A stretch of DNA of 64,000 bases from Kitasatospora albolonga (GCA_002082585.1 CP020563.1:4582001-4646000), one strand, 5' to 3'. Shown: positions 42,327 to 50,198, counted from the stretch's first letter. Numbers and translations are program-made. Notes: generated from the letters alone by a model not told the origin.

Positions 42327-43290
42327 CCGCGACTACCTGCTGGATCGCTCCGGCGTCATCTTCAAGGTGATCGGCGATGTCCACCCGAACTCGCACTGGC
42401 TTGGTTACGTGAAGTACTACCCCGACGAGCGTGGTGACCGGACGCTCTTCGGAAAGACCTACCGGCAGAACACGGTCGTCTCCAAGGCGTTCGGCATCCT
42501 GGCCGACCGCCCCGAGTGCTACGTCTACTCTCCCGCGATCGGATGTGTGATCACCGGCGTTCCCCGCGAGGAGGTCGTGCTGCACTACTCGTGTCGGCAC
42601 GCGCTCACAGCCTTGCACAAGGCACCGGACCAGCTGGACGGTTCGCCCGTGAGCAACGACCTGCTCGCCATCATCGACTGGATCACAGCCCAAGGGGCCA
42701 CGGACGCCATCGGCGTCACCGGTTCCTTCCTCGTCGGAGTGGCGGGCCCCCGCTCGGACGTCGACCTCGTCTGCTACGGCCCTCGCGGGTACGAGGCCGC
42801 CGAGGCTCTGTTCGCCGAGCGGTCGCTGATCCACCCTTACGAGGGGGAGAGCCTGACGCGGCTGTACCTGCGCCGGGCCAGGTACATGGCCGGGTCCTCC
42901 TTCGACATGCTGCTGCGGCAGGAGGCCCGCAAGCTCCAGGGGCTGACCGCCGGTGCCGGGGCCCACATCAACTGCGAGCCGCTGCGGGCCGACGGTGACC
43001 GGACGTTCCACGATGTGGTCGCGCGGGAGGTCGGGCAGATCAGTGTCCTCGCCCGGATCACCGACCACCGCCAGGGACTGGTAACACCAGCTGTGTACGG
43101 CATCGAGGTCGAAACCGTCACAGCCTCCACGATCGACGAGCCCGAGGTGTTCGCCCGCCGGATCACGCGCCTGCGCGGCTACCTGGGGGCGTACACCGGG
43201 GCGTTTCGAGAGGGCGACACCGTTTACCTGTCCGGGCGGTTGGTGCACACAGGGGCCCCGGGGGCGCTGGCGGGTTCGCCATCGAGCTGA
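42241..43290 (+). CDS. nucleotidyltransferase-fold protein
   Basis: 349 residues. The centre holds GVTGSFLVGVAGPRSDVDLVCYGP (about 157-180), the GS-x(n)-SDxD metal and nucleotide site of the pol-beta nucleotidyltransferase superfamily. The 130 residues before it (YLLDRSGVIFKVIGDVHPNSHWLGYVKYYPDERGDRTLFG...) form an unknown domain, and the tail is beta-rich. The protein could add a nucleotide to a small molecule, protein or tRNA. The only sensible start is the ATG at 42241, giving an unusually long 86-bp overlap with the kinase gene. Confidence 0.78.
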   Translation: MSAPGPSTPPSSRLSTTSPLGRALPTVRDRDYLLDRSGVIFKVIGDVHPNSHWLGYVKYYPDERGDRTLFGKTYRQNTVVSKAFGILADRPECYVYSPAIGCVITGVPREEVVLHYSCRHALTALHKAPDQLDGSPVSNDLLAIIDWITAQGATDAIGVTGSFLVGVAGPRSDVDLVCYGPRGYEAAEALFAERSLIHPYEGESLTRLYLRRARYMAGSSFDMLLRQEARKLQGLTAGAGAHINCEPLRADGDRTFHDVVAREVGQISVLARITDHRQGLVTPAVYGIEVETVTASTIDEPEVFARRITRLRGYLGAYTGAFREGDTVYLSGRLVHTGAPGALAGSPSS

Positions 43291-43347
43291 CCCCGTGGAG
43301 CGCCGCCGAGAGCTGTCTCGCCAGTCTCGCCCGCTGACCCCGGGGGT

Positions 43348-43647
43348 CTACGAGGCGGCGAACTCCACGAAGGACGCCCAGGTGGTGGAGGAGACGGCGA
43401 GCGCGGGGACGGTGAGGTCCTTGGAGTCGCGGATGTGGACGGTGTGGGGGCAGGAGGCTACCTCGACGCAGTCGCCGCCCTGGCTGCCGCTGTACGAGGA
43501 CTTCGACCAGGCGAGTGCGACCTCTACGCAGTCGCCGCCCTGGGGGCCGCTGTAACTGGACTTGAACCAGGTGAGTGCGACCTCTACGCAGTTGCCGCCC
43601 TCGCTGCCGCTGTAGCTGGACTTGAACCAGTGGAGGTCGGTGCTCAT
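43348..43647 (-). CDS. DUF397 protein with three tandem KSSYSG repeats
   Basis: 99 residues. Three copies of about 20 residues each carry the W.KSSYSG..GG.CVEVA motif (near residues 7, 27 and 47), followed by the usual HIRDSKDLTVPALAVSSTTWASFV end. Most DUF397 proteins carry one or two copies. These are small partners of Scr1-like XRE regulators in Streptomyces (WhiJ/AbaA-type loci). It overlaps the XRE gene as ATGA, so the pair is co-translated. Confidence 0.92.
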   Translation of the reverse strand: MSTDLHWFKSSYSGSEGGNCVEVALTWFKSSYSGPQGGDCVEVALAWSKSSYSGSQGGDCVEVASCPHTVHIRDSKDLTVPALAVSSTTWASFVEFAAS

Positions 43648-44471
43648 AGTTCCTCTGCCATCTTCTCGATCGTTTCCAGCGTCCTCTCCGGAGTGTATGC
43701 CTGGGCCCGGGTGACGCCATACTGGCCGAACAGGTTCCCCAGCTCCGGATGTTCGGTGACGAAGAAGCTACCGCCCTGTCCCTCGATATAGGCGAGCTGC
43801 TCTCGCATGTCGGTCTCCAGCAGGACGAAGGGGCCGTCCAGCGCCGCATGATCCTCGCGGTACGGGTCCATCAGCTGGATGCGGACGTGCCGCATCCGTG
43901 CCACCTCGGCGAGGTGGTGGAGCTGAGCCTTCATCACTCGACGGCCGCCGATCGGCCGGGTCAGCACGATCATCTCCAGGACGAAGCTGATGTCGGGCAG
44001 CGGCCTGCGGGTCAGCAGCTTCTGCCGTTCGAGCCGCGCGGCGACCTTCGCCTCGATCTCGTCGTCGTCATAGGTCGGATAGTGGATCGTGAAGATTGCC
44101 CGTGCGTACGCCTCCGTCTGGAGCAGTCCGGGGATGACCTGGTTCTCGTACGCGTGCCGAGCCCACGCCTTCTCCTCCTCGTCCGCGAACGGCGTGAACC
44201 AGTCCGGCAGCGGCCTGCGCTGCTCCGTCTGCTTCGGCGGCTTCGGTGCCGCGACGATCAGTGCACCTTGTGCACCCAGCACTTCGTCCACCCGCTGCAC
44301 GAAGATGCCTGTCGGCGGTCGCGCGCCCCGTTCCACCATCGCCACTTGGGACTTGGAGTAGCCGATCCGCTTACCCAACTGCTCCTGCGACAGGCCGGCC
44401 CGCTCGCGGAAGTGCCTGAGCAGCAGGCCGAACATCTCGGCGGCGGTCTCGGCCTGATCACTGGAGTGCAC
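43644..44471 (-). CDS. XRE-family regulator (Scr1/WhiJ-like, DUF5753)
   Basis: 275 residues from the GTG at 44471 (GAGGTGA upstream; a GTG at 44495 is possible). Residues about 12-70 are an XRE helix-turn-helix (LLRHFRERAGLSQEQLGKRIGYSKSQVAMVERGARPP). The rest is the DUF5753 domain (WFTPFADEEEKAWARHAYENQVIPGLLQTEAYARAIF... MKAQLHHLAEVARMRHVRIQLMDP). In characterised loci these regulators work with DUF397 partners in development or antibiotic control. The operator at 44497 lies just upstream of its start and is repeated in the aaRS cluster. Confidence 0.93.
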   Translation of the reverse strand: MHSSDQAETAAEMFGLLLRHFRERAGLSQEQLGKRIGYSKSQVAMVERGARPPTGIFVQRVDEVLGAQGALIVAAPKPPKQTEQRRPLPDWFTPFADEEEKAWARHAYENQVIPGLLQTEAYARAIFTIHYPTYDDDEIEAKVAARLERQKLLTRRPLPDISFVLEMIVLTRPIGGRRVMKAQLHHLAEVARMRHVRIQLMDPYREDHAALDGPFVLLETDMREQLAYIEGQGGSFFVTEHPELGNLFGQYGVTRAQAYTPERTLETIEKMAEEL

Positions 44472-44496
44472 GGGGTCACCTCGTCTGTACACCACT

Positions 44497-44517
44497 GTTC
44501 ACAACCTGCTTGTGACC
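44497..44517. promoter_or_regulatory. operator GTTCACA-N7-TGTGACC at the XRE locus
   Basis: Second copy of the inverted repeat at 39488, with one changed base in each of the spacer and the right arm. It lies between the XRE gene and the divergent gene at 44554 and is presumably bound by the XRE protein. Confidence 0.7.
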
Positions 44518-44553
44518 CTGGTCACGGTACGTGTCCGGCGCAAAGCTGAGCGC

Positions 44554-44979
44554 ATGGAACCCCGAAATTCACTTGATCCGGTGCCGTCCTGGATTCCCGC
44601 CTCCGGGCACGCCCTCCGTGAAGTGGGCGTCACCTTCGACGCCGTACGAGCCATCGGCATGCTCGGTGAGGAAATCGCGTACGAGGTCATGCAGTTCACC
44701 GACTTCCGGGCCGGGCCCATCGTCCGGTCCGGCATCGGCGAGCGCAGCATGTACTTCCTGCTGAAGCCCGGCATCGCCGCCGCTCTGCACTGGCCGCCCG
44801 GGGTGGAGGTGGTGAGCGGGGGCGAGCGGGGTGCCGCGTTCGTGGGGGTGCCCGCGTTGGACGGGCTCACCTGGCCGTTGGACTGGCGATCGCGGCCGAC
44901 TGCGGAGAGCCCGTTCGTGGATGCCGTACTGCTTCAGGAGATGGCCTGGCTGCGGACGGGGTGCGCGGTGGAGGAGTGA
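44554..44979 (+). CDS. hypothetical third component of the XRE/DUF397 locus
   Basis: 141 residues, soluble: FDAVRAIGMLGEEIAYEVMQFTDFRAGPIVRSGIGERSMYFLLKPGIAAALHWPPGVEVV... AFVGVPALDGLTWPLDWRSRP. The second half recalls the small proteins that accompany XRE/DUF397 pairs and parts of actinomycete prim-pol-like proteins; no function can be assigned. The ATG at 44554 sits in the sequence shared with 39546, including the preceding GCTGAGCGC. Confidence 0.78.
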   Translation: MEPRNSLDPVPSWIPASGHALREVGVTFDAVRAIGMLGEEIAYEVMQFTDFRAGPIVRSGIGERSMYFLLKPGIAAALHWPPGVEVVSGGERGAAFVGVPALDGLTWPLDWRSRPTAESPFVDAVLLQEMAWLRTGCAVEE

Positions 44980-44984
44980 TCGGT

Positions 44985-45030
44985 GCGGTGCGGGCCGATG
45001 TGCGCCTGCCGCCCGGGCGGCCCGCACCGC
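44985..45030 (+). terminator. first of two tandem terminators
   Basis: 12-bp perfect stem (44985-44996 with 45019-45030) with a structured loop, 6 nt after the stop at 44979. Confidence 0.6.
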
Positions 45031-45032
45031 TC

Positions 45033-45066
45033 CGGGTCTCCTTCGGGGACGACCGGAGGAGACCCG
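45033..45066 (+). terminator. second tandem terminator
   Basis: 14-bp stem (45033-45046 with 45053-45066), one G-U pair, 6-nt loop. Together with the preceding hairpin it insulates the methyltransferase gene. Confidence 0.6.
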
Positions 45067-45100
45067 AGCCGTCCTGTCCACCATCGCCTGAAAGGTAGTC

Positions 45101-46438
45101 ATGGGAACGAGTGACCACACCGCGCCGCCCGCCGACGGGATGACCGGCGTCGATAGCGTCGACACGGTGAACACCGAGGCGACGACCGTCCTCCCCACGC
45201 CGGACGCCGACCGGCTGCGCGACGCGCTGGTCGACCGGCTCCGAGCCGACGGAATCGTCCGTACCCCCGCCGTCGAGACGGCCTTGCGGACCGTGCCGCG
45301 CCATCTGTTCGTGCCCGACGCGTCGCTCGAAGACGCGTACGCCAACGCTCCGGTCCACATCAAGTACGACACCGACGGCACGTCGATCTCCTGCGCCTCC
45401 CAGCCGGGCGTCGTCGCCCTCATGCTCGGCCAACTCGGCGTCCGGCCCGGCGAACACATCCTCGAACTCGGGGCGGGCAGCGGCTACAACGCCGGTCTCC
45501 TCGCCCATCTGGTGGGTGACAGCGGGCATGTCACCACCCTCGACGTCGACGCCGACCTCGTGGAGGGCGCCCGCGCCCGTCTTGCCGCCGCCGGTATCAC
45601 CAACGTCGAGGTGGTCACCCGGGACGGGGCTCTCGGCCATGCGGGAGGCGCGCCGTACGACCGGATCATCGCCACCGTGGGCGCACACGGCGTACCGCAT
45701 GCCTGGCTGCGGCAACTCGCCCCCGGCGGACGGCTCCTCGTCCCCCAGCGCATCAAGGGCACGGTGTCCCGGTCCATCGCCTATGAGCGGCGGGACGGCC
45801 GGTGGCTCTCCCTCGGCAGCGAGATGAACACCTTCATGCCGCTGAGGCGGGGCGTGGCCGACGACGAACGCCGGGTCGTCCCGCTCAGCGCGGACGGCGC
45901 CGTACGCCTCCAGGCCCCCGCCCGGCAGCAACAGCTCGACGCCGACGCCCTCATCGGCGTTCTGGAACAGCCGCGTACCGAGGTGTGGACGGGCATGACG
46001 GTCCGCGCCATGGAGTCGCCGGAGTGGATGGAGCTCTTCGTCAGCTGCGCTCTCCCCTCCGGCCTCGTCCGGATGCTGTTCCCGCAGAGCGCCAAGGGGA
46101 CGCTGCTCACCGAGGACCCCTACCCCTCCTCGACCGCCGCCATCGACCAGGGGGCCGTCACCTATCTCGCCCGGCGCCCGTCGGACCGGAGGACCCCCGA
46201 GGGCGGCAGGCTCTGGGAGTTCGGCGTCATCGGCCACGGACCGGGCAGCGACGAACTGGCGGCGCGGGTCGCCTCGGCCATCCGTACCTGGGACCGGGAG
46301 TACCGGGGCCGCGAAGCCACGTTCGAGATCCTGCCGCCCGACGCTCCCACGCCCGAACAGCGCCCCAGTCTCTTCACCGTCGACACGCCGCTGAACCGCA
46401 TCGTCGTCGACTGGCGGTGCCACCTGACGCGTAGCTGA
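45101..46438 (+). CDS. PCMT-like methyltransferase, FxLD-system type
   Basis: 445 residues. N-terminal half is a protein-L-isoaspartate O-methyltransferase-like fold: LRTVPRHLFVPDASLEDAYANAPVHIKYDTDGTSISCASQPGVVALML, SAM motif ILELGAGSGYNAG near 120, and VTTLDVDADLVEGARARL. The C-terminal 200 residues (WTGMTVRAMESPEWMELFVSCALPSGLVRML...) are typical of the FxLD-system methyltransferases, which modify Asp residues of lanthipeptide-like precursors. No FxLD precursor, dehydratase or cyclase was found in the window, so this one is an orphan. AAAGG precedes the ATG. Confidence 0.85.
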   Translation: MGTSDHTAPPADGMTGVDSVDTVNTEATTVLPTPDADRLRDALVDRLRADGIVRTPAVETALRTVPRHLFVPDASLEDAYANAPVHIKYDTDGTSISCASQPGVVALMLGQLGVRPGEHILELGAGSGYNAGLLAHLVGDSGHVTTLDVDADLVEGARARLAAAGITNVEVVTRDGALGHAGGAPYDRIIATVGAHGVPHAWLRQLAPGGRLLVPQRIKGTVSRSIAYERRDGRWLSLGSEMNTFMPLRRGVADDERRVVPLSADGAVRLQAPARQQQLDADALIGVLEQPRTEVWTGMTVRAMESPEWMELFVSCALPSGLVRMLFPQSAKGTLLTEDPYPSSTAAIDQGAVTYLARRPSDRRTPEGGRLWEFGVIGHGPGSDELAARVASAIRTWDREYRGREATFEILPPDAPTPEQRPSLFTVDTPLNRIVVDWRCHLTRS

Positions 46439-46552
46439 TGCCGTCGTGATCCGGGAAAGCCCCGCGTGTCGATGACGGGCAGACGGGCCCACCCGCCTGC
46501 GGTACCGTAATCGTGACATCACGCTTCGTGTGCGCGGGCTGTAAGGCTGTGC

Positions 46553-46613
46553 GTATAGGGAGCGGTCCCCGGAGGTGTTAGAGCACCGGCCCGGGGACCT
46601 TCACCACTAGTGG
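46553..46613 (+). promoter_or_regulatory. promoter and structured leader of the HTH gene
   Basis: A TATAGG box (46553-46558) is followed by a double stem: GGTCCCCGG (46564-46572) pairs with 46591-46599 and encloses GGTG-TTAGAG-CACC (46574-46587). Then comes the palindrome CCACTAGTGG (46604-46613). The gene starts at 46632. I recall similar leaders before related genes but cannot name an RNA family. Confidence 0.5.
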
Positions 46614-46631
46614 ATCTGGAGTCCACCCGCG

Positions 46632-47690
46632 ATGCTTGCGCATGTTATCCCGCCCCCTCGGGGCTATACGAAGGCTTCCAACGGTCTGGTACGTCACGCG
46701 CGCCTCGGCAGTGACGCGAAGATCCTGGTCCTTTACGTTCAAGGGTTGCCCGAAGGCGATCGTGACAAGGCACTCAGCGAGCACGCCCGGGCTGTTCAGG
46801 TCACCGGGCGCCGCTACCAGAAGGCCAAGGCCGAGTTGGTCGCGTGCGGGTACGTGCACGAGAAGCGGGAGGTCGTCGCCGGTGGGCGGTGGCGGACCGT
46901 GCAGGTCTTCTCCAACTGTCCGCTGACGGAGGACCAGGCCGCGCGGCTGCGGGCCGGGGTTCCGGCCGATGGGTACGAGGTACTGAGTACGGGCACGGGC
47001 ACGGGCGGGGATGCGGGCGCGTGCGTGGGCGCGGGTGCCGTTCCGAGTGCGCACTTCCCGACCGTCGGTGAGCCGAGTGCTCGGGTGGTCGGTGGTCAAT
47101 TACCCGCGGACGAAGAACAGGGGAAGAACGATCCCCACCCACCCACCAAAGCCGATGACGACGGCAGTGACAGTGATGGTGGGGCTGAAGTTGCTCTCGG
47201 AGAGCGTGTGCTGCTCTCGTTGCGGCATGAGCGGCGCGAGCTGCACCTCGGCGTCCGTGAGGCCCATACGCTCTCCGGCCTCGCCGCCGAGTGGTTGCGG
47301 CGCGGTGTCAGTGCCGCCGATCTGCGGCGGGCCCTGAGCACCGGGCTGCCGTCCGAAGGGGTGCGGTCCGCGGTGCACTTCCTGGCGCACCGGCTCCGGG
47401 AGAAGCTGCCCGCCGCCCCCGAGAGCGCACCCCCGCCGGAGCCCTCCCCGCCGCCTCCGGCCCTCATCACCTGCGCCGGTCCCGGCGAGGAGCACGTGTT
47501 CCGGCCCAACGTCCCCTGGGCCACCACCTGCGGGCCCTGCCACCAGGAGGAGCAGCGGGCCTACTGGGCCGATGTACGGGCCCGGAGCGAGGCGGCACCC
47601 GAGCCCCCGCCGTGGCGTGAGCGCTTCGCCGCCCTCGCGGGAGGCACGGAGGGCGCGGAGAGCGCGGGCGGCGCGGAAGGCGCGGGCTGA
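46632..47690 (+). CDS. helix-turn-helix (replication/regulator-like) protein
   Basis: 352 residues. Residues 1-90 (VIPPPRGYTKASNGLVRHARLGSDAKILVLYVQGLPEGDRDKALSEHARAVQVTGRRYQKAKAELVACGYVHEKREV) form a winged-helix module typical of an abundant Streptomyces family related to plasmid-type HTH proteins. A variable linker, a second helical domain (LRHERRELHLGVREAHTLSGLAAEWLRRGVSAADLRRAL) and a C-terminal CAGPG..H.FRP...CGPC putative zinc site follow. CTGGAG lies 10 nt before the ATG. A structured leader precedes it. Confidence 0.82.
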   Translation: MLAHVIPPPRGYTKASNGLVRHARLGSDAKILVLYVQGLPEGDRDKALSEHARAVQVTGRRYQKAKAELVACGYVHEKREVVAGGRWRTVQVFSNCPLTEDQAARLRAGVPADGYEVLSTGTGTGGDAGACVGAGAVPSAHFPTVGEPSARVVGGQLPADEEQGKNDPHPPTKADDDGSDSDGGAEVALGERVLLSLRHERRELHLGVREAHTLSGLAAEWLRRGVSAADLRRALSTGLPSEGVRSAVHFLAHRLREKLPAAPESAPPPEPSPPPPALITCAGPGEEHVFRPNVPWATTCGPCHQEEQRAYWADVRARSEAAPEPPPWRERFAALAGGTEGAESAGGAEGAG

Positions 47691-47877
47691 GGGCGGACAT
47701 CGAAGTCGGCAAGGACGGCCCCGGTGCCGGGAGCGCGACTTCGCCTCTGCACCATCACCTTGGCTGGGAGGCGCCAAGGGCCAAGACGGGCCCGGCGCCG
47801 AGGGGGTCTTCTGCCCTGAGGCTGTGGTGTGCACCTGCGGCGGCGATGGGCAACCGTTTGTTGATTTCAGCCGTCAT

Positions 47878-48699
47878 ATGCACATGACGACGACGCCTGC
47901 CCACCCATGGCTCGTGCTGCGCGGCAGCGGTGCCACCGCCCGTTTCGGGGACGGGTTCGATTGCGTGCAGTGGGAGCAGGACGGGCGCGTGACGCGAATT
48001 CCGCTGCAGGCCATCGGAGCGGTCCGCAGCCTCGACCGCCGACTTGAGGTCGTTCTGACGACTGCGGAGGCCGACCGCCGTCCTGCCGTGTACGCGGTTG
48101 ACGATGCCAGCGCCGCCGCCGTGACCGCGTTCTGCACCGCCCTGCGGGCCCGATTGCCCGAGAGCGCCGACGAAGGATTGCGCGTCGACGGCGAAGATCT
48201 CATCACCGAAATTCCGGATGGGCACCCCGGGACGCCCTCGAAGCGGGTTCTCGTTGTCGCCGTGATCGCGGTCCTCGCGGTGATCGATGTGACGGTGGCG
48301 GTGCTCCGTGAGCCGGCGTGGGCCATCGCTCTGCCGATCGTGCAGCTCTTCGCGTGCGCGGGCGGGGCCATGGCTCTGACGCTGGGACGAGGCTTGCGCG
48401 ATGCGCTGAGCCTCGCCGATCGCGGCATCACGGTGATGGCCGAACTCGACCACTGCACCGACCGAACCAAGGTGTACCGGTACGAGGACCAGGACGGCGG
48501 GCTGCACTTCTACCGGGATTCGACCGGCGGGCAGCAGCTCGGGCTCAGCTACGACCCGAGCAATCCCGGCCGCGCCTCCGCCCGCCAGTCTCTCTACGGC
48601 AAGGTCATGATGGCGCTGATGTCAGTCGTGGGCCTCGGTATGGCCTGCGGTGGACTGGGGATCACCGGGTACCAGCTCTTCATCGCGCTGCGTGGCTGA
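47878..48699 (+). CDS. membrane protein with DUF3592-like tail
   Basis: 273 residues. The N-terminal 110 residues look like a PH-type domain (WLVLRGSGATARFGDGFDCVQWEQDGRVTRIPLQAIGAVRSLDRRLEVVL), then two membrane helices (about 120-165), a cytosolic or external loop with VYRYEDQDGGLHFYRDSTGGQQLGLSYDPSNPGRAS (DUF3592-like), and a last helix. ATG at 47878 or two codons later. No SD seen. Role unknown. Confidence 0.75.
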   Translation: MHMTTTPAHPWLVLRGSGATARFGDGFDCVQWEQDGRVTRIPLQAIGAVRSLDRRLEVVLTTAEADRRPAVYAVDDASAAAVTAFCTALRARLPESADEGLRVDGEDLITEIPDGHPGTPSKRVLVVAVIAVLAVIDVTVAVLREPAWAIALPIVQLFACAGGAMALTLGRGLRDALSLADRGITVMAELDHCTDRTKVYRYEDQDGGLHFYRDSTGGQQLGLSYDPSNPGRASARQSLYGKVMMALMSVVGLGMACGGLGITGYQLFIALRG

Positions 48700-48719
48700 C
48701 TCCGTATGCGTCCGTGTCG

Positions 48720-49265
48720 GGATGCGTCCTGTCGAGCACTTCCAGAGCAACCGGCGGTGCTTGTCGAAGTCGTAGCCCCGGTCGGCTTACACACGCCGGG
48801 GTTTGCGGAGGGGACGTCCCCGAGCTCCCCGAATCGGCGGAACCGCGCCAAGCAGGGGCAGGAGCTGGGTGACGTCGTGCCGATTGCCGCCGGTGAGCGT
48901 GATGGCGAGTGGGGTTCCGTGGCGGTCAACGATCAGGTGGTGCTTGGAGCCGGGGCGGGCGCGGTCGACGGGCGAGGGCCCAACGTGGTTCCCCCTTTGA
49001 GGGCCCGGACGTGCGAACCGTCCACGGCGCAGTCGTCCAGGTCCAGCAGGTCGGCGCGGCGAAGCTCGGCCAGCAGAGCGGCGTGCAGGCGCGGCCGGAC
49101 GCCGGCCTCGGTCCAGTCCCGCAGTCGGCGCCGGGCCGTCACGCCGGAACAGCCCACGGTCTCCGCCGGGACGTCCCGCCAGGCGACACCGGTCCGCAGC
49201 ACGAACAGGACGCCGGCGAGTGCTGTTCGGTCAGGAACACGCCACCGCCCGGGATGCCGGTGGCG
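48720..49265 (-). pseudogene. decayed IS5-family transposase
   Basis: Reading the minus strand, residues PDRTALAGVLFVLRTGVAWRDVPAE...LDLDDCAVDGSHVRALKGG match an IS5-type transposase, then the frame shifts near 48975-48990 to continue as PVDRARPGSKHHLIVDRHGTPLAITLTGGNRHDVTQLLPLL...RKPRRV, where a TAA replaces the Tyr expected before ADRGYDFDK. It then stops near 48720 without the C-terminus. The N-terminal segment before PDRTAL is also missing. At least one frameshift, one nonsense mutation and two end deletions make it inactive. Confidence 0.8.
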
Positions 49266-49284
49266 TGTTCGCCAGATCGAGCAC

Positions 49285-49773
49285 TCAGCCCGAGGCGCCC
49301 TCCAGCGGAAGGCGGTCTCTAAAGTACTCACACTCCAACCACTCCTCCTTCACGAAGAGCGGACGTGTCAGGTGCCCCGCACCGACCTGCTGCGAGCGCA
49401 GAAGAACCCCGAGATCAGTCAGGGAAAGAGAGTCATCAGGTGTGTAGAGCACCCAGTTCCCATGCTCCGCAGCGTGGTCCAGCAGGAACTGCTGGCCCTG
49501 CTCCGGATCGCTTCCCGCCAGCGGGAAGCCAGAGAGGAAGACCTGCGGACCGGTGACCGCATCCAACGCAACACAGGCGAGCTTGCCCGCGTCGTAGAAC
49601 GCCTTCACTCCATCCGGGAAGTCCTCCTGCGCATATGGCCCGCCAACCCGTTCCTGCGGCCCGGGGACCAGAAGTGCCTGGGCGACCTCGGCTGGAGACA
49701 TCCCGAACCGCAACGGACCCACACCCGTTCCCGACCGCAGCTCCCAGCACTCCCGCTCCGCATCCGCGCCCAT
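49285..49773 (-). CDS. hypothetical protein (162 aa)
   Basis: Soluble protein with RSGTGVGPLRFGMSPAEVAQAL near the N-terminus, a motif shared by small actinomycete proteins (GVGPLRFGMS..EV), and FYDAGKLACVALDA...VFLSGFPLAGSDPEQGQQFLLDHAAEHG. Function unknown; SMI1/immunity-like roles have been suggested for relatives but not shown here. TAGGAG lies 7 nt before the ATG at 49773. Its end lies 20 bp from the IS remnant, so it may be truncated. Confidence 0.7.
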   Translation of the reverse strand: MGADAERECWELRSGTGVGPLRFGMSPAEVAQALLVPGPQERVGGPYAQEDFPDGVKAFYDAGKLACVALDAVTGPQVFLSGFPLAGSDPEQGQQFLLDHAAEHGNWVLYTPDDSLSLTDLGVLLRSQQVGAGHLTRPLFVKEEWLECEYFRDRLPLEGASG

Positions 49774-50198
49774 CCACCCACTCCTACGTCCGACCGGTCC
49801 AGATCTGCTTCTGTTGCTCAGGCCGCATATACGAGGCCATGGGACAAGGTGCCAACTCAGCTGCACAAGTGCCAACAGGGTGACGACGAGCCTGACCGCA
49901 CCGTTCCTTGCCTGAACGCCTCTGCACCGGGTGCCTGCCGATCCGAACCAGGAACACCACCTGGCCGTCCCCGTCCCCGGCCACGCGCTCGGCGGCCCCG
50001 GACAGCCGAACGGCCGGTCACCTGCGGGCGGGGGAGCGCCTGCGGGGACCGGCCGGTCGGGGAGGGCGTACGGAACCTGTACGGCTACGCAACCTGTGCG
50101 GCTGCGGAGCCCGTACGGCTCGGAGTTCGTACGGCTACCTGGTCTGTGCCGTCATGGAGTTGGAGTCCGTACGGCTACCGAGTCGGTACGGGACCGGG
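49774..50198. other. 425-bp region with CGTACGGCTAC repeats, no gene
   Basis: The half nearer 50198 holds GTACGGCTAC at about 50079, 50129 and 50168 and a partial copy at 50112, plus related GTACGG and TGCGGCTG variants. No coding frame with proper composition was seen; the other half has no recognisable feature. Confidence 0.5.

Noticed and set aside
46500..46631. tRNA gene or tRNA-like remnant
   Set aside because: The stems superficially resemble a clover leaf, but there is no T-loop GGTTCGAATCC-type sequence, no anticodon arm and no proper acceptor stem.
48700..48932. Intact transposase
   Set aside because: The coding continuity is broken by a frameshift and a TAA, and both ends are missing.
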